From: Pseudomonadota bacterium
GTDB taxonomy: Bacteria; Pseudomonadota; Alphaproteobacteria; Sphingomonadales; Sphingomonadaceae
Assembly: GCA_023424275.1 (NCBI GenBank)
Contig: JAFAED010000446.1
Location: 1-5,443, forward strand
Length of the DNA: 5,443 nucleotides
Direction of reading: 5' to 3'
Shown: in pieces, positions 1 through 5,443 of the stretch
Layout of the letters: the number at the start of each line of letters is the position of its first letter
Numbering within the stretch: position 1 is the stretch's first letter
Made by a program: the position numbers and the translations under genes
The notes under the pieces: model-generated
The model's input: the letters and a program-made list of their open reading frames with translations, nothing else
Told to the model about the DNA's origin: nothing
The model's database searches: none

Positions 1-51
1 ATTTATGGCCGCGCCTAAGGCAGGTCGGCGCGCCATTTGTCAAGGCTTCTA

Positions 52-133
52 CACGTCGCCCCCGCGAAGGCGGGGGCCGCCATCGGCCTTGCCCAAGGTT
101 GCCAGCGGCCCCCGCCTTCGCGGGGGCGACGTG
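52..133. repeat. Perfect 29-bp inverted repeat, REP-like palindromic pair
   Basis: The arms at 52-80 and 105-133 are exact reverse complements over 29 bp, separated by a 24-bp spacer (81-104). Each arm contains its own palindrome: CCCCCGC (59-65), a GAAG loop (66-69) and GCGGGGG (70-76), mirrored in the right arm. The spacer holds a further small dyad, CCTT-gccc-AAGG (87-98). The structure could therefore fold either as two short hairpins or as one long hairpin. Palindromes with this GC core are, from my memory, scattered in intergenic regions of sphingomonad genomes, so this is probably a head-to-head pair of an interspersed REP-like element. It begins 3 bp past the stop codon of the minus-strand oxidase gene, so it could end transcription or protect the 3' end of that message. 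There is no T-rich tail typical of an intrinsic terminator. Confidence 0.85.
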
Positions 134-146
134 CATTCAGCACGTC
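128..146 (-). other. Small hairpin enclosing the oxidase stop codon
   Basis: GACGTGC (128-134) and GCACGTC (140-146) are perfect 7-bp complements around a 5-base loop (135-139), and the loop contains the TGA stop of the oxidase gene (137-139 on the minus strand). The outer 6 bases, 128-133, are also the end of the right arm of the 52-133 inverted repeat, so the two folds compete for the same bases. The pairing is directly visible; any role in termination or mRNA stability is inferred. Confidence 0.5.
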
Positions 147-1648
147 AAACCCAAGCCGTCGAGCACCTCGCTGCCGAACAATGCGCGGTGCGCGGGATCG
201 GGCATCAACCTGTCGCGCGCCGCGAGCCAACGGCGAAAATCCTCGCCATAGTCGGCGGCGACACGCGCAGCGTCGAGGCGGCAGCTTTTGGCCCAATGGC
301 GGGTAAATCCGATCCCTTCCGCATCGAGGCATTCGACGACGCGGGCATAGGCCTCGGCGGTGCGCTGGCTGCGTGGCCCGTCGAAATCGATCACGGCATT
401 ATGCGTAAAGCGCGCCGGGGCGAGCAACCCTTCGGCGCGCTCCATGAAGCGCACGGTGACGACGGTCGAGCCGCCATGCTTGGCGTAGACGGCACAGATG
501 CGTTCGAAAGCGCGCGCCAGATCGGCGCGATCGATGGTGACCGAGGCGTTGAACAGGTCGGCGAGCGGACGATGCGTGTCGAGCCCCTCCCCCCAACTGC
601 CGTAAACCGGCGGATCGTCGACGTCGGGCCCGGCGGCATAGCCCATCTTCATCGCAAATTGCAGCAACGGCCCGCGCGCCCATGGATAGTCGTTGAGCAA
701 TCGCCCGAGCAGGCTGAGCGCATCATAGCCGGCGCCGAGCTGCCCCGGCGTCGCGCGCGGATACGCGTCGCGCCATGGTTCGCGATAGAGGAAGCGCAGC
801 ATCGCGGGCCGCTTGAACGGCTTGTACGGATTGACGATCATCTGGACGAAATCGGGATCGCGATCGAGCGCATAGGCCGCCGAAAAGCGACGGAAATCGC
901 CGGCCGCCAGCCAGTCCATCGCGGCGCGTTCGACCTTGCGCAGATTCTGGATCGGGCGGACGAGGAATTTGGGCACGCTGTCGACGACGAGCGCGGTGAT
1001 GATGCCGAGCGATCCGACGGGGAGCTGCGCCGCGGCGAAAAGCGTGTCGTCGCGCAGCGGAGTCGAACCCGTCGCGGCGATGAAGGCGTCGCTCATCACG
1101 CCGGATTCGGGCTCGATCCAGTGGATGCCGGCCGGCGTGACAAGCTGTACCGCGCGGACATGGTCCTGGATGCCGCCACGCGCGATCATCGATCCGTGCG
1201 TCCCCGTCGCGCAGGCACCGGCAAAGGTCTGCCCATTGCCCGCACCGCTGGTCCATAGCGAGCGTCCTTGTTCCTCGAACTTGTCCGAAACCTCGTCGAC
1301 GAGCGCGCCCGCTTCGACGAGCATCAAAGCGCCCGCATCGATGCCCGGGCGGACATCGTCCGCGCCGATCCGGAAGCAGCGGTTGAAGCGGCGCGTGTGG
1401 AGCAGCCAGCTTTGCGAGCTGATATTGACGTTCGACGGCGACCAGCCCGCGCCGAGCGGGCGGACGCGGCGCTGCGCGGCGGCCGCGTCGGCGAGCCAGC
1501 CCTGCACGGCTTTCGCGGCGATCGCCATCTCGTCGCGCCCGCGCTCGGCGTCGCCGCTGCGCAGCGCAAAGCGCGTTGCGGCCTCGCAGGTGCCGGTACC
1601 GTGGTAATTGGTCCAGCGGCCCTCGTCTCCCAGCCTGACGATCGGCAT
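137..1648 (-). CDS. FAD-dependent oxidoreductase, aldonolactone (D-arabinono-1,4-lactone) oxidase-like
   Basis: This 503-residue protein resembles the VAO/PCMH flavoprotein superfamily, specifically the branch containing gulono- and arabinono-lactone oxidases, which oxidise sugar lactones or alditols using FAD. The N-terminal FAD domain (about residues 55-230) shows the pyrophosphate-binding turn GAGWSPSN (66-73) and the family signature QTFAGACATGTHGS (140-153). The C-terminal half fits the ALO domain: HWAK at 451-454 corresponds to the HWGK motif, followed by an F-x6-RDRLMPDP segment and a hydrophobic end. The usual GHS of the flavin-binding turn is GWS here (Trp69), so the His used for covalent FAD attachment in several relatives is missing. 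I chose the ATG at 1648 because a GGGAG Shine-Dalgarno sits 7 nt upstream and the ATG overlaps the preceding stop; an in-frame ATG at 1774 would add 42 Arg-rich residues unlike the family. No signal peptide or membrane segment is evident, so it is probably cytoplasmic. Substrate is unknown. It is the second gene of an operon with the small protein at 1648-1977. Confidence 0.85.
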   Translation of the reverse strand: MPIVRLGDEGRWTNYHGTGTCEAATRFALRSGDAERGRDEMAIAAKAVQGWLADAAAAQRRVRPLGAGWSPSNVNISSQSWLLHTRRFNRCFRIGADDVRPGIDAGALMLVEAGALVDEVSDKFEEQGRSLWTSGAGNGQTFAGACATGTHGSMIARGGIQDHVRAVQLVTPAGIHWIEPESGVMSDAFIAATGSTPLRDDTLFAAAQLPVGSLGIITALVVDSVPKFLVRPIQNLRKVERAAMDWLAAGDFRRFSAAYALDRDPDFVQMIVNPYKPFKRPAMLRFLYREPWRDAYPRATPGQLGAGYDALSLLGRLLNDYPWARGPLLQFAMKMGYAAGPDVDDPPVYGSWGEGLDTHRPLADLFNASVTIDRADLARAFERICAVYAKHGGSTVVTVRFMERAEGLLAPARFTHNAVIDFDGPRSQRTAEAYARVVECLDAEGIGFTRHWAKSCRLDAARVAADYGEDFRRWLAARDRLMPDPAHRALFGSEVLDGLGLTC

Positions 1649-1660
1649 CAGGCGTCTCCC
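1646..1660 (-). promoter_or_regulatory. Ribosome binding site and TGATG stop/start overlap of the oxidase
   Basis: On the minus strand, GGGAG (1656-1660) lies 7 nt before the oxidase ATG (1646-1648). The upstream gene's TGA (1648-1650) shares one base with this ATG, giving TGATG. The arrangement decides the oxidase start and is typical of translational coupling, in which ribosomes finishing the first gene re-initiate on the second. Confidence 0.8.
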
Positions 1661-1977
1661 AGCGGCAGGATGCCGGCATGCGCGCGCCACGCGACGGTCA
1701 CGGGTCGCAGGAAGCCGAAGGTCGCGATCGCGACGAGCATCTGGCGCCGTGTCGCGAACACACGGACATCGCACAGGCCATGATCGGATTCGGGTGTCAC
1801 AAATGGTTGAGCAGCAGCGGCGGCGAAGCCCCAGCCTTTCAGCGTAACGACCATCGATTCTTCATCGAGCGGGCGCGGATTGGCGATCGAAAGGAATATA
1901 TCCGCCTGCCCCGCGGCATATTGCCCGAAAAGCAGCGCAAAACCAAGCGCAGCGAGCGCCCAACCCAGCCACATCAT
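1648..1977 (-). CDS. Small hypothetical protein with N-terminal membrane segment
   Basis: I do not recognise this 109-residue protein. It opens with a hydrophobic stretch (about residues 3-22, MWLGWALAALGFALLFGQYA within it) suitable for a signal anchor or uncleaved signal peptide, but without the basic N-terminus of a classical one. A second moderately hydrophobic patch lies near residues 80-98. There is one cysteine (near residue 69) and no obvious catalytic motif. The frame looks genuinely coding: third codon positions are mostly G or C along its length. The start at 1977 is supported by GAAGGGA 8 nt upstream; ATG at 1974 is the next possibility, and an in-frame ATG at 2067 would add 30 residues but has no comparable ribosome site. 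It overlaps the FAD oxidase gene by one base, so the two are probably co-translated. The protein could tether or assist the oxidase at the inner membrane, but that is inference from position only. Confidence 0.65.
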   Translation of the reverse strand: MMWLGWALAALGFALLFGQYAAGQADIFLSIANPRPLDEESMVVTLKGWGFAAAAAQPFVTPESDHGLCDVRVFATRRQMLVAIATFGFLRPVTVAWRAHAGILPLGDA

Positions 1978-1985
1978 GCCTATAT

Positions 1986-1992
1986 TCCCTTC
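1986..1992 (-). promoter_or_regulatory. Ribosome binding site of the small protein
   Basis: GAAGGGA on the minus strand lies 8 nt before the ATG at 1977. It is the strongest Shine-Dalgarno match in this intergenic region and favours 1977 over the upstream in-frame ATG at 2067. Confidence 0.65.
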
Positions 1993-2074
1993 GTCTTTTT
2001 CCCCGGCCGGTGTTCCGGCTCCGCAACCCGAAGAGCATGGGCAATTTTTCCTGCCCGTTCCTTTCAACTAGCTG

Positions 2075-2080
2075 TATAGG
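2075..2080 (+). promoter_or_regulatory. Possible -10 element for rnd (TATAGG)
   Basis: TATAGG lies 6 nt before the rnd ATG within the 109-bp divergent region 1978-2086. If used as a -10 box, transcription would start at or next to the A of the ATG, giving a leaderless mRNA. No good -35 match sits at the expected spacing (around 2052-2057, TGCCCG). The same AGG (2078-2080) could instead serve as a weak Shine-Dalgarno 6 nt before the ATG. The two readings cannot be separated from sequence alone. I found no convincing promoter for the divergent minus-strand operon in this region. Confidence 0.3.
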
Positions 2081-2086
2081 CGCGCT

Positions 2087-3274
2087 ATGCAAGTCCATCC
2101 GTTGATCGAAACCAACACAGCGCTCGTCGAATTCTGCGACCTCATTCGGAACAGCGATTTCATCGCGGTCGACACTGAATTCATGCGCGAAAACACTTTC
2201 TGGCCGGAGCTTTGCCTGATCCAGGTGGCCGACCGCGACCATGCCGCGGCGATCGACCCGCTGGCGCCCGGCATGGATTTGAAACCCTTGCTCGACCTGC
2301 TCGTCGACAATGAGGATATGCTGAAAGTCTTTCATGCCGGCGGGCAGGATGTCGAAATCATCTTCAACCTGACCGGCAAGACGCCGCATCCGATCTTCGA
2401 CACGCAGATCGGCCAGATGGCGATCGGCCAGGCCGAACAGGTCGGCTATTCGAACCTGGTCGAAGCGTGGATCGGCTTGCAGCTCGACAAGGGCGCGCGC
2501 TTTACCGACTGGAGCCGGCGCCCGCTCGACAAACGCCAGATCGACTATGCGGTCGGCGACGTCACGCACCTCGCCAAGATTTTCCCGATGATGCTCGACA
2601 AGCTGATCAAGACCGGGCGCGGTCACTGGCTGGACGAGGAGATGGAAAAGCTGGCCGACCCGGCGAACTATAGCGTCGATCCCGACAAGGCATGGCAGCG
2701 GATCAAAATCCCGTCGCGCAAACCCGACGTGCTCGGCCGGCTGCAGGCGCTCGCCGCATGGCGCGAGCGCGAGGCGCGCAACAAGAATCTGCCGCGCGGC
2801 CGCATCGTCAAGGACGAGACGCTCGCCGACCTCGCCGCGCACCCGCCGAAGGACCAGGACGGGCTGGGCCGCGTCCGCGGGCTGTCGGCGACGTGGCGGA
2901 GCAACGATATTGGCGCGCGGCTGATGGATGCCCTCGCCAATGCGAAGTCGCTGCCCAAGGACGACATGCCCGACCGCGCGCCGCGCGGCCCGGGGCTCGG
3001 CAAGGAAGGCGTGCTCGTCGCCGACCTGCTCAAGCTGCTGCTGAAAATCCGCGCGCGCGAACTCAATGTCGCAGCCCGGCTGATCGCGCGCAGCGACGAC
3101 CTGGAGGCCCTAGCGGCCGGCGGACGCGAGGGCATCGCGATGATGCAGGGGTGGCGATACGATGTTTTCGGGCACGCCGCGCTCGACCTGGTCGAAGGGC
3201 GCATGGGTTTTGCGGTGAAGAACGGCAAGCTGGTGATGAGCGAAATCGACACGGCCACCGCCACCGAGGCCTGA
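2087..3274 (+). CDS. rnd: Ribonuclease D (3'-5' exoribonuclease)
   Basis: RNase D trims the 3' ends of tRNA precursors and other small structured RNAs in the cytoplasm, using two divalent metal ions. This 395-residue protein is close to the usual length (E. coli about 375). The N-terminal DEDDy exonuclease domain (about 1-175) has all expected catalytic residues: Asp29 and Glu31 in DTEFMREN (Exo I), Asp88 in HAGGQDVEI (Exo II), and Tyr154 with Asp158 in YAVGD (Exo III). They lie within three residues of the positions I recall for E. coli. A helical HRDC domain follows (about 208-290), recognisable from RLQALAAWREREARNKNLPRG, read here as one conserved segment starting at residue 218, and a second HRDC-like helical region occupies about 300-385. 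The start at 2087 matches family N-termini (MQVHPLI). The gene stands alone on the plus strand, diverging from the small-protein/oxidase operon and converging on ppx. Confidence 0.96.
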   Translation: MQVHPLIETNTALVEFCDLIRNSDFIAVDTEFMRENTFWPELCLIQVADRDHAAAIDPLAPGMDLKPLLDLLVDNEDMLKVFHAGGQDVEIIFNLTGKTPHPIFDTQIGQMAIGQAEQVGYSNLVEAWIGLQLDKGARFTDWSRRPLDKRQIDYAVGDVTHLAKIFPMMLDKLIKTGRGHWLDEEMEKLADPANYSVDPDKAWQRIKIPSRKPDVLGRLQALAAWREREARNKNLPRGRIVKDETLADLAAHPPKDQDGLGRVRGLSATWRSNDIGARLMDALANAKSLPKDDMPDRAPRGPGLGKEGVLVADLLKLLLKIRARELNVAARLIARSDDLEALAAGGREGIAMMQGWRYDVFGHAALDLVEGRMGFAVKNGKLVMSEIDTATATEA

Positions 3275-3305
3275 GCCTCGATCGACCGGCCCGGCGCGGC
3301 CGGTC
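3266..3305. terminator. Hairpins between convergent rnd and ppx, possible bidirectional terminator
   Basis: GACCGGCC (3284-3291) and GGCCGGTC (3298-3305) form a perfect 8-bp stem with a 6-base loop in the 50-bp gap between the two convergent stop codons. Just upstream, GAGGC (3266-3270) and GCCTC (3275-3279) form a 5-bp stem whose 4-base loop includes the rnd TGA (3272-3274). The larger stem is symmetric, so it would form in transcripts from either side. Neither side has a clear U-tract, so intrinsic termination may be partial or may rely on Rho. Confidence 0.55.
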
Positions 3306-3324
3306 ACCGCGAAGCCGCCGACCG

Positions 3325-4830
3325 CTAAAGCAATATGATCTCGGGCTTGGCGTCGAGCGCATGCGCCAGCGAGCGCAGGCGCCGGTCGACCGATTCGCCG
3401 GCGAGATGATGCCAGCCGCGATCGAGGCTGAGCCGCAACTTCCCGTCTTCCAGCGCGATACGGCTCGCCTTGAGCGGAGCCTCGACGCCGCCGGTCAAGC
3501 GCTGCGCAAGCCGGATTGCCAGCCCCCATTGGCGGGCGCGCGCGAGCCGGTCGGGCCCGACCAGATTGCCCATCGCCGGAAAATCGCTGTCCGCGCCGCC
3601 GAATCCGGCGTGGAGTGCGCGCGCGAGCAGGATACGGCCCGGGATATCGATACCGCGCCAATTGCCGTGCAGGCCGATTTCGGTGCCGCGTTCGGCGCGG
3701 AAATCGGGGTTGGCGGACCAGGCGACGTCGCTGAGCAGGCTGGCCGCGAGGCGGACGCGGCTGTCGGCGGGCGCTTCGCCGGTAAATAGGGGCGCGATCC
3801 ATTCGGTGATCGCACGGCCATGCGGCGCAAAGCGCGCGAGGCGGCGCCCCTCGAACTCGGCGGCGACGATCAGCGGGTCCTGTGCGCGCGTTTCGGCGTC
3901 GAGCGCCTGATAGAGCAAGCCTTCGCGCAGACCCGACGACGACACGGTCATTTCGGGAATGTCGATGATGTTGGCGAGCGCGGCGAGCAGCGCCGCGGCG
4001 TCGGGCAAGGCCGCCGCGCGGTTCGATGCCATGCCGGGAATCGCCCGCAGCTCCTCGAAACTGAGTCGCCGCGTCGCGCGGACGAGACGGCGCAGCGCAG
4101 TGCGCGGCAGGCAATGCTGATCGAGCACCGCGAGCGGATCCTGCGTCAGTTCGAGGTCGAGGCGCGACAGCGCGCGCCACGATCCGCCGACCAGATAGAG
4201 CGGCAGGCCGGTCAGGCCGCCGGGCCAACCCGCGTCGCGGAGCATCTTGCGCACCGACCGCTCGAACGCCTGTTGCCCATCCTTGCGCAGCGCCGGCAAA
4301 CGCAGCACGCCGAGCGGGAAGGACGCGCGGCGCCCGACCTGTCCGTCCGCCACTTCGGCAAGTTCGAGGCTGCCGCCGCCAAGATCGACCGCGATACCGT
4401 GTGCATCGGGAATGGCCGCGAGCACGCCATAGCCGGCCGCCTCGGCCTCTTCCTCACCCGACAAGAGGCGGATTTTCAGGCCGGCTTCGGCCGCGGCGGC
4501 GATAAATTCGGCGCCGTTTTCGGCGTCGCGCACCGCTGCCGTCGCAACGCATTGCAGGGTCTTCACCTCCATATGCTTTGCGAGCAGGGCATAGCGACGC
4601 AGCGCGGTCAGCCCGCGTGCGGCATCCTCTTCGGCGATGCGGCCGTCGATCGCGAGGCCGCGCCCGAGCCCGGCCGCAACCTTTTCGTTGAAAATCACCG
4701 CCGGCGCGCGCGCGGGGCCTTCATAAACGACGATACGCACCGAGTTGGAGCCAATGTCGATGACCGCAGAACGGTGGACCGCCTGTTTCGAGGTACGCAG
4801 CAAACCCAAATCTATCGTCTCAATCTTCAT
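3325..4830 (-). CDS. ppx: Exopolyphosphatase, Ppx/GppA family
   Basis: This 501-residue protein belongs to the Ppx/GppA phosphatases of the actin/Hsp70-like ATPase fold. Ppx removes terminal phosphate from inorganic polyphosphate; GppA relatives also hydrolyse pppGpp. Visible motifs are the phosphate-1 loop DIGSNS (25-30), [12 protein letters not shown] (95-106), SGEEEA (124-129), which carries the family's catalytic glutamate, and the phosphate-2 loop DLGGGS (149-154). Length is near E. coli Ppx (513). The C-terminal half (about 320-501) is the helical HD-like region; where an HD motif would be expected it reads [13 protein letters not shown], lacking the His, a change I believe is shared by alphaproteobacterial homologues. 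The ATG at 4830 lies inside the end of ppk with an 11-bp overlap and no purine-rich ribosome site, so translation probably depends on ppk. Assignment as Ppx rather than GppA rests mainly on adjacency to ppk. Confidence 0.93.
   Translation of the reverse strand: MKIETIDLGLLRTSKQAVHRSAVIDIGSNSVRIVVYEGPARAPAVIFNEKVAAGLGRGLAIDGRIAEEDAARGLTALRRYALLAKHMEVKTLQCVATAAVRDAENGAEFIAAAAEAGLKIRLLSGEEEAEAAGYGVLAAIPDAHGIAVDLGGGSLELAEVADGQVGRRASFPLGVLRLPALRKDGQQAFERSVRKMLRDAGWPGGLTGLPLYLVGGSWRALSRLDLELTQDPLAVLDQHCLPRTALRRLVRATRRLSFEELRAIPGMASNRAAALPDAAALLAALANIIDIPEMTVSSSGLREGLLYQALDAETRAQDPLIVAAEFEGRRLARFAPHGRAITEWIAPLFTGEAPADSRVRLAASLLSDVAWSANPDFRAERGTEIGLHGNWRGIDIPGRILLARALHAGFGGADSDFPAMGNLVGPDRLARARQWGLAIRLAQRLTGGVEAPLKASRIALEDGKLRLSLDRGWHHLAGESVDRRLRSLAHALDAKPEIILL
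4820..4830 (-). other. 11-bp ppk/ppx coding overlap
   Basis: The ppx ATG (4828-4830) precedes the ppk TGA (4820-4822) in a different frame, so 11 bases (ATGAAGATTGA on the minus strand) are read for both proteins. The 20 nt before the ppx ATG lack a Shine-Dalgarno-like run. This points to re-initiation by ribosomes leaving ppk and therefore to linked output of the two enzymes. Confidence 0.85.
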
Positions 4831-5443
4831 GCGTGTTGAAAGCCAGCGTCGGGACGTCCTGGCGCTTGTGAAGCGCCGTACCGCGGCCCGACAGCGACGG
4901 GTTGTTCATAAAATAATGGTGCAAGTTAAATGGCTTGTCGCCCGGCGTTACGCGCACCGACGTGCCATCTGGCTGCAATATCCAGCTTTGTTCATTGTCG
5001 ATGAGGTTCGCCACCAGCACCTGATCCAATATCTGGTCATGCACGGTCGGGTTTTCGATCGGGATCATATATTCGACGCGGCGGTCGAAGTTGCGCGGCA
5101 TCCAGTCGGCGCTGCTGATGTAGAGCTTGGCGCCGCGATGCGGCAGCGGCGCGCCGTTCGCAAAGGCCCAGACGCGGCTATGCTCGAGGAACCGGCCGAC
5201 CACCGATTTGACGCGGATCGTTTCAGAGAGGCCCGGCACCCCTGGACGCAGGCAGCAGATACCGCGCACGATCAGTTCGATCGGCACGCCGGCGGCGCTC
5301 GCTTCATAAAGCTTGTCGATGATGCCCGGATCGACGAGGCTGTTCATCTTCGCCCAGACGCCCGACGGCTTCCCTGCCTTCGCCGCCGCGGTTTCGGCGT
5401 CGATCAGTTCGGACAGGTGCGCGCGCATATTGAGCGGCGACAT
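4820..5443 (-). CDS. ppk: Polyphosphate kinase 1, C-terminal part (cut by window edge)
   Basis: PPK1 reversibly polymerises the gamma-phosphate of ATP into inorganic polyphosphate. Only the last 207 codons are present, out of a family length of roughly 690-730. The ATG at the window edge is almost certainly internal, because PLNMR at fragment residues 3-7 corresponds to a conserved segment well inside PPK1. Fragment residues KMNSLVDP (32-39), [14 protein letters not shown] (61-74), GRFLEHSR (83-90) and [15 protein letters not shown] (read at about 110-124) are hallmark C-terminal domain motifs. The His in FLEHSR (fragment residue 88) corresponds to E. coli His592, one of the two essential histidines; the other, autophosphorylated His (E. 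coli His435) lies outside the window. The tail contains NPSLSGRG, usual in alphaproteobacterial PPK1. The gene continues to the right and probably holds the operon promoter upstream of the window. Confidence 0.96.
   Translation of the reverse strand: MSPLNMRAHLSELIDAETAAAKAGKPSGVWAKMNSLVDPGIIDKLYEASAAGVPIELIVRGICCLRPGVPGLSETIRVKSVVGRFLEHSRVWAFANGAPLPHRGAKLYISSADWMPRNFDRRVEYMIPIENPTVHDQILDQVLVANLIDNEQSWILQPDGTSVRVTPGDKPFNLHHYFMNNPSLSGRGTALHKRQDVPTLAFNTHED

Noticed and set aside
1..51. Possible gene end or RNA gene at the left edge.
   Set aside because: Too little sequence is available, and I see no coding, tRNA-like or promoter signal beyond a GGCGCGCC palindrome at 27-34 that is unremarkable in GC-rich DNA.
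52..133. CRISPR array or insertion-sequence ends.
   Set aside because: There are only two copies, in inverted rather than direct orientation, with a 24-bp spacer and no transposase or cas gene; a REP-like doublet fits better.
5..1258. A 417-codon open plus-strand frame opposite the FAD oxidase.
   Set aside because: It runs antisense to a gene with clear family motifs, its translation is Arg/Ala/Gly-rich low-information sequence with no motif, and it begins inside the repeat-bearing edge. Long antisense frames are expected in DNA this GC-rich.
1648..2067. Longer version of the small membrane protein starting at 2067.
   Set aside because: The extra 30 residues are Gly/Lys/Cys-rich, precede the hydrophobic segment, and have no good ribosome site, whereas 1977 has GAAGGGA at proper spacing.
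1862..2842. A 326-codon minus-strand frame opposite rnd.
   Set aside because: It is antisense to rnd with its complete DEDDy motifs and overlaps the better-supported small gene and its ribosome site.
2692..3789. A 365-codon plus-strand frame spanning the end of rnd and the end of ppx.
   Set aside because: It is out of frame with rnd, crosses the convergent hairpin gap, and is extremely Arg/Ala-rich. It is a shadow of two real genes.
3820..4839. A 339-codon plus-strand frame opposite ppx.
   Set aside because: It lies antisense to a ppx gene with intact phosphate-binding motifs and shows no family features of its own.

Overview
The window is GC-rich DNA with strong G/C preference at third codon positions. 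It looks like chromosomal sequence from an alphaproteobacterium, most likely a sphingomonad (Sphingopyxis/Sphingomonas type). Three things support this: the proteins resemble alphaproteobacterial versions of their families, ppk-ppx with rnd nearby is a grouping familiar from alphaproteobacteria, and the window carries a CCCCCGCGAAGGCGGGGG palindrome of a type I associate with sphingomonad genomes. The genus is an inference from memory, not a computed result.

Layout from left to right. Positions 1-51 hold nothing I can support. Positions 52-133 hold a perfect 29-bp inverted repeat whose arms are themselves palindromic. It lies just beyond the 3' end of a minus-strand two-gene unit: a small predicted membrane or exported protein (1648-1977), coupled by a TGATG stop/start overlap to an FAD-dependent oxidase of the aldonolactone (VAO-type) family (137-1648). 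A 109-bp divergent intergenic region (1978-2086) separates this unit from rnd, which encodes ribonuclease D on the plus strand (2087-3274). rnd then converges on ppx, with a short gap containing a strong GC hairpin (3284-3305) that could end transcription from both sides. On the minus strand, ppk (polyphosphate kinase, C-terminal part only, running off the right edge) reads into ppx (exopolyphosphatase) with an 11-bp overlap.

How the genes work together. ppk and ppx form a synthesis/degradation pair for inorganic polyphosphate, and their overlap implies one message and linked translation. rnd is an RNA 3'-end processing exonuclease and is transcribed independently here. The small protein and the oxidase form a separate operon with no sequence-visible link to polyphosphate or RNA metabolism. 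The oxidase has a Trp where related lactone oxidases usually have the flavin-attaching His, and its partner is a small protein I do not recognise. These are the least explained elements of the window. Overall this is mostly ordinary housekeeping sequence, and I do not see a convincing undescribed defence, mobile or RNA system in it.
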